Program-made: the position numbers and the translations under genes
Notes under the pieces: model-generated
Told to the model about the DNA's origin: nothing
The model's input: the letters and a program-made list of their open reading frames with translations, nothing else
The model's database searches: none
Source of the DNA: a virus
Reading direction: 5' to 3' (one strand)
Length of the DNA stretch: 64,000 nt
IMG/VR virus record: IMGVR_UViG_3300025949_000027
Span: 1-64,000 of that record
In this document: in pieces, positions 50,236-58,196 of the stretch
How positions within the stretch are numbered: position 1 is the first letter of the stretch
How the letters are laid out: each line of letters begins with the position of its first letter

Positions 50236-50679
50236 ATGACCACCACGAACACGAACGAGCCCGACCTGGCCTGCCCGAAGTGCGAGGGCCACGGCTTCAT
50301 CAGCGGCCTGGCCGGCTGCAGCGGCTACGGCGGCCCCGAAGAGGAGTACGTCACGGAAGAATGCGACTGCTTCGCCGGCACGCTCCGCTGCGGCGTCTGC
50401 GGTCGCGAGGAGGCAGTGGCCGTCGTGGCGGACGGGACGGCCGAGGGGATGCCGGTGGGGGAGAAGTGCAAGCGGGAGCGGGATGAGCGCGCCGCGGCCT
50501 GCATGGCGCTGGAGCCCGGGCAGCGCTGCGCCGACTACTGGAATCACTGCTGCGATACCTGCGAGGGGCGCCGCGCCATCGAAGAGCGGGCGGCGAAGTT
50601 CGGCGAGCTGGATCGGGCATGGCTGGCGGCGGGTGCGGAGATTCGGGCGCAGCGGGCGTCTGAGAAGGGAGCGGCGTGA
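50236..50679 (+). CDS. DnaJ-type zinc-finger protein, first early gene
   Basis: 147 residues. C-P-K-C-E-G-H-G-F and later C-D-C-F-A-G-T-L-R-C-G-V-C-G resemble the C-x-x-C-x-G-x-G repeats of DnaJ. A second Cys cluster (C-C-D-T-C) is near residue 110. No J domain. Small zinc adaptors like this are common first early genes; function unknown. It ends G-A-A. Confidence 0.5.
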   Translation: MTTTNTNEPDLACPKCEGHGFISGLAGCSGYGGPEEEYVTEECDCFAGTLRCGVCGREEAVAVVADGTAEGMPVGEKCKRERDERAAACMALEPGQRCADYWNHCCDTCEGRRAIEERAAKFGELDRAWLAAGAEIRAQRASEKGAA

Positions 50680-50885
50680 TGAAGGATCGAACCCATATCC
50701 ACGAGTTCTTGCGGCGGGCGGACGGTTTCGAAGGTACTGGCAAGCCGGACTACTTCTGCCGACTCTGCGGATGGCGCATCCCGGCGGCGCTCATCGGCGC
50801 TGCGGTGAACGCTGGTGCCACCGTGGTCGGCGATGCGGAGGAGCCGGGAACGCACATCGATGCCGCGCCGGTGGTGACGCCGTGA
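50679..50885 (+). CDS. small zinc-site protein
   Basis: 68 residues, ATG overlapping the previous stop (TGATG). H-I-H-E-F and C-R-L-C-G-W in the N-terminal half may bind zinc; the C-terminus is Ala/Val-rich. Function unknown. Confidence 0.45.
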   Translation: MKDRTHIHEFLRRADGFEGTGKPDYFCRLCGWRIPAALIGAAVNAGATVVGDAEEPGTHIDAAPVVTP

Positions 50886-51196
50886 CCACCTACCGCAGCG
50901 CCGCCGCTTCTGCCGCCAAGCACAATGCCGCCCACCCCGGCGACTACTGCCCGCATCCCCGGTGCCTCTGGCACACGGCCGGGAACGCCGACCGCTACTG
51001 CCCGCGGCACGCCGACCCGGCGAAGCCTGACGACCGCCCGCGGGCCACGTACCTGCTCCCCGACGGGCGGACGGTTGAGAAGGTCTTCCCCCGCAGTACC
51101 ACGCCCCCGGAGACGACCACGTACACGTACCTGCTGGGCAAGGGGCGGACGGTCACGGTGACACGGGTCGATGCGGCCGAAGGAGGTGCAGCGTGA
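50882..51196 (+). CDS. small Cys protein, paralogue A
   Basis: 104 residues from the GTG at 50882 (GTGA overlap). C-P-H-P-R-C-L-W-H and Y-C-P-R-H-A-D-P in the first half form a probable zinc site. The second half (D-G-R-T-V-E-K-V-F-P-R, T-T-Y-T-Y-L-L-G-K-G-R-T-V-T-V) is nearly identical to the gene at 52368, so the two are a duplication. Ends G-G-A-A. Confidence 0.5.
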   Translation: MTTYRSAAASAAKHNAAHPGDYCPHPRCLWHTAGNADRYCPRHADPAKPDDRPRATYLLPDGRTVEKVFPRSTTPPETTTYTYLLGKGRTVTVTRVDAAEGGAA

Positions 51197-51393
51197 AGTG
51201 TCCATGTGCAATCTGCGGTCGCGGGACTCCCGAGAACGACCGCCTGCCTTTCGCAACCGGGGGTGTCCTTCACTTTTCCTGCGCGGCAAAACTCGCCCTG
51301 GCTCACTGTCGGGCCGGCAAGTCGAAGGCCCTGGTGCACGGCGGGCGCCGGGGGAAGTGGGCAGTTCCGGTGGCGGTGGAAGGGCACGCCTGA
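51193..51393 (+). CDS. small Cys protein
   Basis: 66 residues, GTG start overlapping the previous stop. M-K-C-P-C-A-I-C-G-R-G and a later F-S-C suggest one zinc site. Basic C-terminus. Function unknown. Confidence 0.45.
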   Translation: MKCPCAICGRGTPENDRLPFATGGVLHFSCAAKLALAHCRAGKSKALVHGGRRGKWAVPVAVEGHA

Positions 51394-51521
51394 TGCCCAT
51401 CTCTTCCTCTCCCTGGGTCGCGGGCCTCCTGCGTGACCTAGAGGCCTTGGAACTGCGGGCCGAGCGGCGGGCTCTGTCTGTGTCTCGGCTGCTCCGAATC
51501 GGAAAGGTGACCTGGAAATGA
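51393..51521 (+). CDS. 42-residue protein, paralogue of 53385
   Basis: ATG overlaps the previous stop (TGATG). M-P-I-S-S-S-P-W then L-L-R-D-L and S-V-S-R-L-L-R-I-G-K-V-T-W. The same pattern, including a 24-base identical start, occurs in the gene at 53385. The stop overlaps the next ATG. Function unknown. Confidence 0.5.
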   Translation: MPISSSPWVAGLLRDLEALELRAERRALSVSRLLRIGKVTWK

Positions 51522-51712
51522 CGACGAAGGACGACCAGCGGAAGGACACGGGCGAAGAGACGCTGACGGTGGCCGCCCGCGGACACGGCCACTGCATCAA
51601 CACGGGCCACTGCGGGGATGCGGACTGCCCGGTGCCGAAGGTGCGGCGGCGCGGGCTGGTGGAGCGGGCCGTCCAGGCGCTGCGGGCGGTGCGGACGCGG
51701 GGTGCAGCGTGA
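51518..51712 (+). CDS. small His/Cys protein
   Basis: 64 residues, ATGA overlap. H-G-H-C-I-N-T-G-H-C and D-C-P-V-P are a likely metal site; basic helical C-terminus ending R-G-A-A. Function unknown. Confidence 0.45.
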   Translation: MTTKDDQRKDTGEETLTVAARGHGHCINTGHCGDADCPVPKVRRRGLVERAVQALRAVRTRGAA

Positions 51713-51939
51713 GCGGCACGGGGAGTCGGCGGCTCTCTGGACGGCGCGGATCCATCACTCCCGCCCAGCGCGGTTACCTGGCTTCGCTGGTGAGCGAGGC
51801 GACGAGGGAGCTGTGGCTGCTCCGAAACAGAATTGGAGTCGACACGTCGCACCTCGATCTGACGAGTGCAAGCGCTGCCAGCGCCGCGATCGGGACGCTG
51901 GTGGCCGCGAAGGGAAGAGGGTGGGACCGTGGCGAATGA
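51709..51939 (+). CDS. small hypothetical protein
   Basis: 76 residues, GTG start (GTGA overlap). I-T-P-A-Q-R-G-Y-L-A-S-L-V-S-E-A is a helical motif seen in many short phage proteins. It overlaps the following gene by 11 bases. Function unknown. Confidence 0.45.
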   Translation: MSGTGSRRLSGRRGSITPAQRGYLASLVSEATRELWLLRNRIGVDTSHLDLTSASAASAAIGTLVAAKGRGWDRGE

Positions 51940-52144
51940 CACCAGTAAGGCCCTCGTCATCGCCTACCTGTGGGACCGCGTCGCGCAGTACGATGAAAGC
52001 TCCGGCTATCACGCCTTCGTCGGCGACTTGGTCCGAGGCATCGCGACGGGAGAGCCCGAGAAGGCACGTCAGCACGGCGAGCTTGATGACCTGCTCGCGA
52101 GGGCAAGGCGATACGCGAAGTCGCACGCGGACGGTGCGGCGTGA
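51929..52144 (+). CDS. small helical hypothetical protein
   Basis: 71 residues from the GTG at 51929, with AAGAGGG upstream. Helical (L-V-I-A-Y-L-W-D-R-V, L-D-D-L-L-A-R-A-R-R-Y). Ends D-G-A-A. Function unknown. Confidence 0.45.
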   Translation: MANDTSKALVIAYLWDRVAQYDESSGYHAFVGDLVRGIATGEPEKARQHGELDDLLARARRYAKSHADGAA

Positions 52145-52371
52145 CCGCGTTGGCGAGCGGATACACGGCTCGTTACCTGGCCTACTGTGCTGGCGAGGCG
52201 CCCGAGGCCGTGAAGGCGCGGGACGGAAACATGGGGCCGTTCATGACCTGGATCGGCCGGAAGTGGCGGGCCTACGAGGCGGCGACCGGGTTTCGCCGTG
52301 ACCATGGGCTGACGGACGCGGCGCAGGACGCCTTCGATGCTTGGCTGTCTGTCAACGGAGGCGCAGCGTGA
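52141..52371 (+). CDS. small hypothetical protein
   Basis: 76 residues, GTG start (GTGA overlap). Tyr/Trp-containing helical protein ending N-G-G-A-A, with no cysteine cluster. Function unknown. Confidence 0.45.
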   Translation: MTALASGYTARYLAYCAGEAPEAVKARDGNMGPFMTWIGRKWRAYEAATGFRRDHGLTDAAQDAFDAWLSVNGGAA

Positions 52372-52679
52372 CCACCCACCGCAGCGTCGCGGCCTCGGTC
52401 GCCAAGTCGAAGGCCGCCCACCCGGAGCGTTACTGCCCGGCTGACCATTGCCTCTGGAACACCGCTTCCGAGGGCGGCGGCTACTGCCCGCGCCACGCCG
52501 ACCCCACGAAGCCCGACGACCGACCGCGAGCCTCGTACGCGCTCCCCGACGGTCGGACGGTGGAGAAGGTCTTCCCGCGCGGAACGGTCCCGCCGCAGAC
52601 GACGACCTACACGTACCTGGCGGGCAAGGGGCGGACGGTCACGGTGACGCGGGTTGAGGGAAAGGAAGGTGCAGCGTGA
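52368..52679 (+). CDS. small Cys protein, paralogue B
   Basis: 103 residues, GTG start (GTGA overlap). It aligns along its length with the gene at 50882: same zinc-type motif (C-P-A-D-H-C-L-W, Y-C-P-R-H-A-D-P) and the same C-terminal D-G-R-T-V-E-K-V-F-P-R and G-K-G-R-T-V-T-V-T-R-V. A gene duplication within the early operon. Confidence 0.5.
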   Translation: MTTHRSVAASVAKSKAAHPERYCPADHCLWNTASEGGGYCPRHADPTKPDDRPRASYALPDGRTVEKVFPRGTVPPQTTTYTYLAGKGRTVTVTRVEGKEGAA

Positions 52680-53119
52680 CGAAGGGTGAGCTTTTGGTGG
52701 CGGCCGTGCGGGCCAAGGGAAGTGACGCGCGGGACGTGAGAGACGCGGCCCACGAAGCGACCCATGCGTTGCGGTGGAAGGTCCGCGCACCGTGGACCCG
52801 CGACCGGATTCACGACAAGGCCCCGGCTCCCCGTGATGCGTCCCGGAAGATTCGCGAAGAGATCATCGCCCGCGCCGTCGAGGCTCTGATCTGTGCTGAA
52901 CTCGGCGTCGAGTACGACTTGCCCACGTGGGCGATGACGTGCGCGATGGAGCAGGTGAAGATGGAAGGGATCGCCGTCCCGTCGCTGGACTGGCTGATCG
53001 ACGCCATTAAAAACCACATGGCCGGTTTGGAGGCGAAGCGCACAGCCGCCGCCGTTCTGGCGCTCGCCGCTGAGCCGAAGCGCAAGAGGACCCGCGCTGC
53101 GGCCGGTGTGACGCCATGA
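52676..53119 (+). CDS. HExxH-containing hypothetical protein
   Basis: 147 residues, GTG start (GTGA overlap). D-A-A-H-E-A-T-H-A-L near residue 27 fits a zinc-protease HExxH, and E-E-I-I-A-R-A-V-E-A later could give a third ligand. No signal peptide. ImmA/IrrE-type proteins of this kind cleave repressors, but the motif may also be chance in a helical protein. Confidence 0.45.
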   Translation: MTKGELLVAAVRAKGSDARDVRDAAHEATHALRWKVRAPWTRDRIHDKAPAPRDASRKIREEIIARAVEALICAELGVEYDLPTWAMTCAMEQVKMEGIAVPSLDWLIDAIKNHMAGLEAKRTAAAVLALAAEPKRKRTRAAAGVTP

Positions 53120-53385
53120 CCCGCGCCGTCTCCGTCATCGTCGAGCGATCCCCGGGTGGCGGTTCCGCCTATCACGTCAGGGTCGACGGCAAGGCCAAGT
53201 TTCTGATGCGGACGACCGAGGCAATTGCGCTTGAGTTCGCGGCTCGGAAGTTGGGCCTACTTGGCGCGGGGCCGGCGGAGCGTGCGCGCGTGGTCGCGCT
53301 GCTGTTGTCGGAGCTTCGTCGATTGCGACGAGCAGAGGTGACGGCCGAGATCCCGGCGAACGACAACGGAAAGGCGGTCGCCTAA
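53116..53385 (+). CDS. small hypothetical protein
   Basis: 89 residues, ATG overlapping the previous stop. Beta N-terminus (V-S-V-I-V-E-R-S, H-V-R-V-D-G-K) and a helical, Leu/Arg-rich C-terminal half. Function unknown. Confidence 0.45.
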   Translation: MTRAVSVIVERSPGGGSAYHVRVDGKAKFLMRTTEAIALEFAARKLGLLGAGPAERARVVALLLSELRRLRRAEVTAEIPANDNGKAVA

Positions 53386-53519
53386 TGCCCATCTCTTCCT
53401 CTCCCTGGATCGTGGACCTCCTGCGTGACCTCGCCGCCATGCAGTCGCGGTCCGTCTCTGTTTCCTTGGTGCTTCGGTACGGGAAGGTGACCTGGAACGG
53501 TCGGAGGTGGGTGCGATGA
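53385..53519 (+). CDS. 44-residue protein, paralogue of 51393
   Basis: ATG overlaps the previous stop (TAATG). Starts M-P-I-S-S-S-P-W and shares L-L-R-D-L and G-K-V-T-W with the 42-residue gene at 51393; the first 24 bases are identical. Ends N-G-R-R-W-V-R. Function unknown. Confidence 0.5.
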   Translation: MPISSSPWIVDLLRDLAAMQSRSVSVSLVLRYGKVTWNGRRWVR

Positions 53520-53776
53520 GCGTGGATACGAAGGCGCTGGCGGACGAGATGGCGCGCGACCTACTTGGCGGCACGGTACCCGACGACGACGGAGCAACCA
53601 CCGACGTCATCCGGGCCCTCCTCGACCGTCTCGTCGCCGATGCCAAGGCAGAGACGATCGACGAGGTGGTCAGAGAGGTAGCGCGCATGCCAGTCGTGAT
53701 CATCGCTACCGGTGGGTGCTACGTCGGGCACACGACGGTCGTCGAACGCATCCGCGCCCTCAAGGAGAAGCCCTAA
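53516..53776 (+). CDS. hypothetical protein with E-R-I-R-A-L-K-E-K tail
   Basis: 86 residues from the ATG at 53516 (ATGA overlap). Helical acidic N-terminus and a beta segment P-V-V-I-I-A-T-G-G-C. The last ten residues match those of the gene at 37671, and the AAGGAG in that segment acts as the next gene's ribosome site. Function unknown. Confidence 0.45.
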   Translation: MSVDTKALADEMARDLLGGTVPDDDGATTDVIRALLDRLVADAKAETIDEVVREVARMPVVIIATGGCYVGHTTVVERIRALKEKP

Positions 53777-53991
53777 TGCCATCCGGCTGCACCGACTCGT
53801 GCCGCGCGCCCGTCCAGTGCGTTCGCTGCCACCGTCGGAAGGCCCCTCGTGGTCGGTCCGTAGCCGCCGAGATGGCGAACGGCATGTGTACCCAGGACTG
53901 CCCGGGGTTCCAGGTGCCGCCTATGAGTGGCCACCTGTGGCCGAACGAAAAGTTGCCCGGTGAGGAAATCGAGAGTGAGGAGGTGTTCTAG
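53776..53991 (+). CDS. Cys-rich small protein
   Basis: 71 residues, ATG overlapping the previous stop (TAATG). C-T-D-S-C, C-V-R-C and C-T-Q-D-C make at least one zinc site; acidic tail. Function unknown. Confidence 0.45.
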   Translation: MPSGCTDSCRAPVQCVRCHRRKAPRGRSVAAEMANGMCTQDCPGFQVPPMSGHLWPNEKLPGEEIESEEVF

Positions 53992-54287
53992 TGCCTTTGC
54001 GAGAGACGACGCGAATCGATACCACGGCACCGCAATGCGCGTGTCGGTTTGGTCGGCTGTGTGCCTTCCATTCGAAGTATCCAGGTGACCCGAAGCCGGA
54101 GAAGACCCGTAAGCCCGAGCGGTGCTCATGCGAGGAGAGCATGGCCGCCCGCGAAGAGCTGGTCCAGGCCGCCTCGCACATCGCCGGCCTACTGGCTGAG
54201 ACAGCCGGGAAGGTGTCGCCCGAACTGGCGCGCGAACGCGACGGGGCTCGGAGATGGCTCGAGACGTACCAGGGGAGGTTGCCGTGA
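53991..54287 (+). CDS. Cys-rich helical protein
   Basis: 98 residues, GTG start overlapping the previous stop. Two Cys groups (C-A-C-R-F-G-R-L-C-A and C-S-C-E-E-S) precede a helical C-terminus. Function unknown. Confidence 0.45.
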   Translation: MPLRETTRIDTTAPQCACRFGRLCAFHSKYPGDPKPEKTRKPERCSCEESMAAREELVQAASHIAGLLAETAGKVSPELARERDGARRWLETYQGRLP

Positions 54288-54838
54288 GAAAGCTTACCGT
54301 AGGCCGCAAATACGGTCCGCGCGTGCGTGCCGTGATCGCGCTGGCTAGGCGCTACGGGGTCGACACGGTGGTTCATACATCGCGTGACGAGGTGACCGAA
54401 GCGCATCCCCAGAAGCATTACTCCGGCGGTCCGTCATGGGGTGACATGTGCTGGCCCGGAGGCCCAATTGTGATCGGCCGCGTAGCCGACCTGGTCGTTA
54501 CCGCCAGCGATGACGGCGAGCTTGCAAGCGATCTGATCCACGAACTGGGTCACGTTCTGATCGGAGGTGACCCGAATGATCACGACGAGGAGCACGGCCC
54601 CGGGCTCGCACTTGACCACGATCACCACGCTCTGATTCACCCCGGCGGTTGGAATGAATTCATGTCGAACTTTCAGGTGTCAGCGGCATGTCGATGGGGG
54701 AACACGTGTCAGTGGGGTGATCTGACAGCAGACGAGCAACGAGAGCGTATCCGAGCGTCCCGTCGCGTCGCCATCTTAGCCGGCCTGGTAGCTGACAACG
54801 GCGAGTTGAACATCAGGCCGATCGGAGAAGGCCCGTGA
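54284..54838 (+). CDS. HExxH metalloprotease-like protein
   Basis: 184 residues, GTG start (GTGA overlap). A beta/alpha N-terminal part leads to L-I-H-E-L-G-H-V-L-I-G-G near residue 88, then a His/Asp-rich segment (D-H-D-E-E-H, D-H-D-H-H) and W-N-E-F. The strict H-E-L-G-H with later His residues is a typical gluzincin/metzincin-like zinc site. Cytoplasmic (no signal), so a repressor- or host-protein-cleaving role is possible. Confidence 0.6.
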   Translation: MRKLTVGRKYGPRVRAVIALARRYGVDTVVHTSRDEVTEAHPQKHYSGGPSWGDMCWPGGPIVIGRVADLVVTASDDGELASDLIHELGHVLIGGDPNDHDEEHGPGLALDHDHHALIHPGGWNEFMSNFQVSAACRWGNTCQWGDLTADEQRERIRASRRVAILAGLVADNGELNIRPIGEGP

Positions 54839-55077
54839 GCGCGAAACCAACGCCCGCCACCCACGTCCCCTCCGATCCATCGGACACCCGACGCCGCGCC
54901 ACCCTCACGGTCCGAGTGATGGCGATGGTCGGGAACGAAGAGCCCGACGCGGCGCTGTCGATTCTGGTGACGGCTTTGAAACTGCTGGGGCAGGAGTTCG
55001 GCGTGTCCGAGGAGGACGTCGCCTCGCTGATACCGGACTGCGAGCCGCACTTGCGGCGGAAGGGGATGGCGTCGTGA
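54835..55077 (+). CDS. small hypothetical protein
   Basis: 80 residues, GTG start (GTGA overlap). Pro/Thr-rich N-terminus and a helical C-terminal part. No family recognised. Confidence 0.4.
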   Translation: MSAKPTPATHVPSDPSDTRRRATLTVRVMAMVGNEEPDAALSILVTALKLLGQEFGVSEEDVASLIPDCEPHLRRKGMAS

Positions 55078-55400
55078 AGCACGAACTGAGTCGGCCTTTG
55101 AAGTGGCTTCGCCGTGCGGTCTTGTCTGCAGTTCCACTGGTCGCGTCGATCGGCATTGCCGCCTACTTGCCCGAGGCAAAGTCAGGTGCCATCGCCGCCT
55201 GTGCTGCAGTTTCCGTAACTGTCGCCATCCTTTCGGGTGCCGCCTTTCTCGTCTTCGGCGTCGGATCGTTCGTGCTCGCAGAGGACGACGGCTGGGGAAC
55301 CATCTGCGATGGCTGCGAGAAGCGCGACAAGAAGATCGCGGAACTCGATCAACAAGCCGACTCGCTTCGGACCGCCCTGATCGAGGCACATAGGCCATGA
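55074..55400 (+). CDS. small membrane protein with two helices
   Basis: 108 residues, GTG start (GTGA overlap). Membrane helices at about 17-32 and 40-68, then a C-terminal C-D-G-C pair and a coiled segment. May alter the host membrane early in infection or exclude superinfection; no direct evidence. Confidence 0.5.
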   Translation: MKHELSRPLKWLRRAVLSAVPLVASIGIAAYLPEAKSGAIAACAAVSVTVAILSGAAFLVFGVGSFVLAEDDGWGTICDGCEKRDKKIAELDQQADSLRTALIEAHRP

Positions 55401-55660
55401 GCGACGAGTCCGACAACCGCCCGCTGTCCACCGACCCGTTCGCGCAGGGACTGACACGTGACGTCGTTCGGGAATACCTCCGCGGCCGCCTGCAGGCGGT
55501 CAAGGGACATCCCGGGGTCATGGGGCTGGCGCCGTTCGCGCTGGAGAGCCTGACCGAAGGGCTCGCGCGCGTCGTCCTGCAGGCGCTCGACGAGTACAGC
55601 GCACGTAGCGAGAAACCAACAGATCCGATGCGGCCTGCTGCCAAGGACGGCCAGTCGTGA
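55397..55660 (+). CDS. small helical hypothetical protein
   Basis: 87 residues, ATGA overlap. Helical throughout with an acidic start. Function unknown. Confidence 0.4.
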   Translation: MSDESDNRPLSTDPFAQGLTRDVVREYLRGRLQAVKGHPGVMGLAPFALESLTEGLARVVLQALDEYSARSEKPTDPMRPAAKDGQS

Positions 55661-56007
55661 AGCCGTTCCGGCATGCCAGGAACTCGGCGCGGAGGCACGG
55701 AGGAGAACCAGCTGACTACCAGGACATCCACGACTTCATCGACAGCACGAAGATCGCGATCCCTGATGTACGGCACCGGGCCTTGCTGCACAACGCCTTC
55801 GGCTGCTTCCTGGTAGAGCGCATCTTCGGCGCCACGCGAACCAACAGCGCCGGTCGCACCTACTCGCCTCGCGACGTCGCCGAAGAGCACGTCTTCGAAG
55901 ATCTCGGGTTCATCCCGACCCTGGAGCGCTGCCTTGCTGAACTTCCCATGTCTGCGTGGTTCGGCGGGCCGGTCAAACACAAACGCACGATCGCAATGGA
56001 GGACTGA
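55657..56007 (+). CDS. DUF6915-like protein
   Basis: 116 residues, GTG start (GTGA overlap). Matches the common phage layout: H-A-R-N-S-A-R-R-H-G-G, D-Y-x-D-I-H-D-F-I-D-S-T-K, H-R-A-L-L-H-N-A-F-G, E-R-I-F-G, T-N-S-A-G-R and E-H-V-F-E-D-L-G-F-I-P-T. Widespread in phage early regions but of unknown function. Confidence 0.65.
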   Translation: MKPFRHARNSARRHGGEPADYQDIHDFIDSTKIAIPDVRHRALLHNAFGCFLVERIFGATRTNSAGRTYSPRDVAEEHVFEDLGFIPTLERCLAELPMSAWFGGPVKHKRTIAMED

Positions 56008-56010
56008 CAC

Positions 56011-56439
56011 ATGTTCGAGTCACTGAAGGAGAGCAACGACAAGCTTACCGCCGCCCGTGAGGCAGCAAAGGCTACATTCAAGGACCTGGTCAAGGTCGGA
56101 TTCGCGGAGTTCTTCGTCGCCCATCCCGAGATTCAGGCGATCAAGTGGAAGCAGTACACGCCGTACTTCAACGACGGAGACGCCTGCGTGTTCAGCGTGC
56201 ATGACTGGTATGCGAAGCCGACCGACGCGGCCCTGGCGCCGAAGGACGACGAGGACGAAGAGAATGGGTTCATTGACCCATGGAGTATGGGCAATGGTCC
56301 GCTCGCGGCTGCCAAGAAGTCGGGCGCCGAACTTTTCAAGTTGCTCGACGACGAGATGATGAAGGGCGCTTTCGGTGATCACGCCGAGGTAACGGCAACG
56401 CGGGATGGGTTTGAGGTCGAGTCGTACGAGCACGACTAG
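56011..56439 (+). CDS. conserved phage protein of unknown function
   Basis: 142 residues. Contains I-K-W-K-Q-Y-T-P-Y-F-N-D-G-D-A-C-V-F-S-V, a phrase I recognise from many early phage proteins with no known role. Helical N-terminus, acidic middle and C-terminus. Confidence 0.55.
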   Translation: MFESLKESNDKLTAAREAAKATFKDLVKVGFAEFFVAHPEIQAIKWKQYTPYFNDGDACVFSVHDWYAKPTDAALAPKDDEDEENGFIDPWSMGNGPLAAAKKSGAELFKLLDDEMMKGAFGDHAEVTATRDGFEVESYEHD

Positions 56440-56470
56440 GCAGCCCGCCCGCCAACAAGGAGACGACCAC

Positions 56471-56674
56471 GTGACCACCATCGACCGACACATCCTAGCA
56501 ATCGAGACCGCCGTTCGAGCGAAGGCGCTGACCGACGCCCTGGCGTACCTGGACGGCATGACAACGCCTGTTCGCCGTGGACCGGGACGCCCGCCGGGAA
56601 AGATGACGCGGGCGCAGTTGCGGAGGTTCCGGGCGCGGCGGGCGGCCAAGGCCAGGAAGGCGGGGCGACGGTGA
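56471..56674 (+). CDS. small basic AT-hook-like protein
   Basis: 67 residues from the GTG at 56471, AAGGAG upstream. The C-terminal half is very basic with R-R-G-P-G-R-P-P-G-K, an AT-hook-type core, suggesting DNA binding. N-terminus is a short helix. Confidence 0.5.
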   Translation: MTTIDRHILAIETAVRAKALTDALAYLDGMTTPVRRGPGRPPGKMTRAQLRRFRARRAAKARKAGRR

Positions 56675-57105
56675 GTCTCAAGACGTGGAAGGTGGAATTC
56701 TATCCAGTGCCCGCAGACCAGGTCAGCAAGGCAGACGCGCTTGACCATTCGATTCGTAAGTGGGAGGGCCTGACAAAGATCAACTTGAAGAAGCATGGGC
56801 TGATTGTTGACGGGACTGAACTGTCCGAGCATGGAAACGCCGACAGCGAATCGTTCTTTGTCGACGCAGAATCATGCGCACTGTGCGCAAATTACCAGCA
56901 TAGAACCGGCGTTGGCGTTGGCTGGTCGTGCGGGGAGTGCCCGTTGTTTCTGCTTCGCGGTGGCATGTGCTGCGAGTCAGTCGGCCGTGAACTGTCCAGT
57001 CCGTTCGACAAGTTCGATGCCCGTAACGACCCGATTCCAATGTTGAACCTGCTCAAACGAGCGAAGGTCAGAGGTGCGATACGCGGGAAGGCGGCCGGGG
57101 GATGA
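56671..57105 (+). CDS. Cys-containing hypothetical protein
   Basis: 144 residues, GTG start (GTGA overlap). C-A-L-C-A-N-Y, C-G-E-C-P and C-C-E-S in the middle suggest a zinc site. Directly precedes the recombination exonuclease, so possibly linked to recombination. Confidence 0.45.
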   Translation: MSLKTWKVEFYPVPADQVSKADALDHSIRKWEGLTKINLKKHGLIVDGTELSEHGNADSESFFVDAESCALCANYQHRTGVGVGWSCGECPLFLLRGGMCCESVGRELSSPFDKFDARNDPIPMLNLLKRAKVRGAIRGKAAGG

Positions 57106-58196
57106 GAACTATCCGTTGTTCCAGTCTTCCTCGTTTATTCGCTTGTGCTCCGTCGCTGGACGGTGACTTGCAGATCGACGCACGCAACGAGGCGGCCGAC
57201 CTGGGAAGCGCCGCGCACGAGGCCATGGAGGCGGTCGTTACGGGCCATGCCGCTGACCTGGACGCGATCGCACAGCGGTGGACATGCAACCGGGACGAAC
57301 TGGGTCGCATCGCCTGGTACGGCAAGCAAGCATGGGGCGTGCTGGCGCCGAGTTTCGTGGACGCGGAGACGGAGGTCGAGGTCGGCAGTACGTTCGACGG
57401 CTTCAAGTTGACGGGCCACGTCGACCTTCGGTCGCAGCCTGCCGAACGGGAAGCCGCGATCCTGGACTGGAAGACGGGCAGGGTGGACGGCGACCACTAT
57501 CACCAGCTCGCCGGGTATGCGGCCTGCCTCGTGAACATGGGGCGCTATGACAAGGTCACCGCGTCCGTGGTCTGGCTTCGGGCGCAGGATATCGAGACCT
57601 ACGTCATCACGGCCGACGTGGTTGACCAGTGGCTTGCCCGTCTGCGCGCCCAGCTGGCCAAGACGACGTACAGCACGGGACGGCACTGCGAGACGTGCCC
57701 GCGCTCGCACTCTTGCCCAGCTGTGGCGGCAAAGGCCCGCGAGGCGGTCGCCTTGCTCCGCGACCCACCGGCAGACCTGACGGCGCTGTCGTCGGCGGAG
57801 GTCGTGAGCCTGTACCGGCAGGCCAGGTTACTCGAGAAGGTCGCCGACGAGGCGGTCAAGGCCATCCGACTGCACGTCGTCAACTGTGGGCCGCAGGATT
57901 CTGGAGATGGGACGGCGCTGCAGATCGTCGAAGAGAACGCCGGCCGCGACATCGACGTCGCGAAAGCCTGGGACATCATCCAGGCGCGGTTGCCCGAGCC
58001 GGAACAAATGGCGTCCGTCCTGAAGGTCAGCGCCAGCGCGCTCGACGATGCCGTGGCGAAAGCAGCTGGCCAGGGGAAGGGCGCTGCAGCGAAGCGCGAG
58101 CTTGCCGCCGAGTTGGAAGCTGCCGGCGCAGTGACCATGCGGAAGGTTTCGAAGTTGTCCGAAAAACGCTTGCCGAAGGAGATCGAACAATCATGA
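57102..58196 (+). CDS. PD-(D/E)XK (RecB/Cas4-like) exonuclease
   Basis: 364 residues, ATGA overlap. G-S-A-A-H-E-A with H39, G-H-V-D (D108), I-L-D-W-K-T-G (D122, K124) and H-Q-L-A-G-Y (Q135) are the nuclease motifs in order. C-E-T-C-P-R-S-H-S-C-P near residue 205 may hold a zinc or iron-sulphur site. Paired with the RecT gene it would make 3' single strands for annealing. Confidence 0.75.
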   Translation: MRTIRCSSLPRLFACAPSLDGDLQIDARNEAADLGSAAHEAMEAVVTGHAADLDAIAQRWTCNRDELGRIAWYGKQAWGVLAPSFVDAETEVEVGSTFDGFKLTGHVDLRSQPAEREAAILDWKTGRVDGDHYHQLAGYAACLVNMGRYDKVTASVVWLRAQDIETYVITADVVDQWLARLRAQLAKTTYSTGRHCETCPRSHSCPAVAAKAREAVALLRDPPADLTALSSAEVVSLYRQARLLEKVADEAVKAIRLHVVNCGPQDSGDGTALQIVEENAGRDIDVAKAWDIIQARLPEPEQMASVLKVSASALDDAVAKAAGQGKGAAAKRELAAELEAAGAVTMRKVSKLSEKRLPKEIEQS

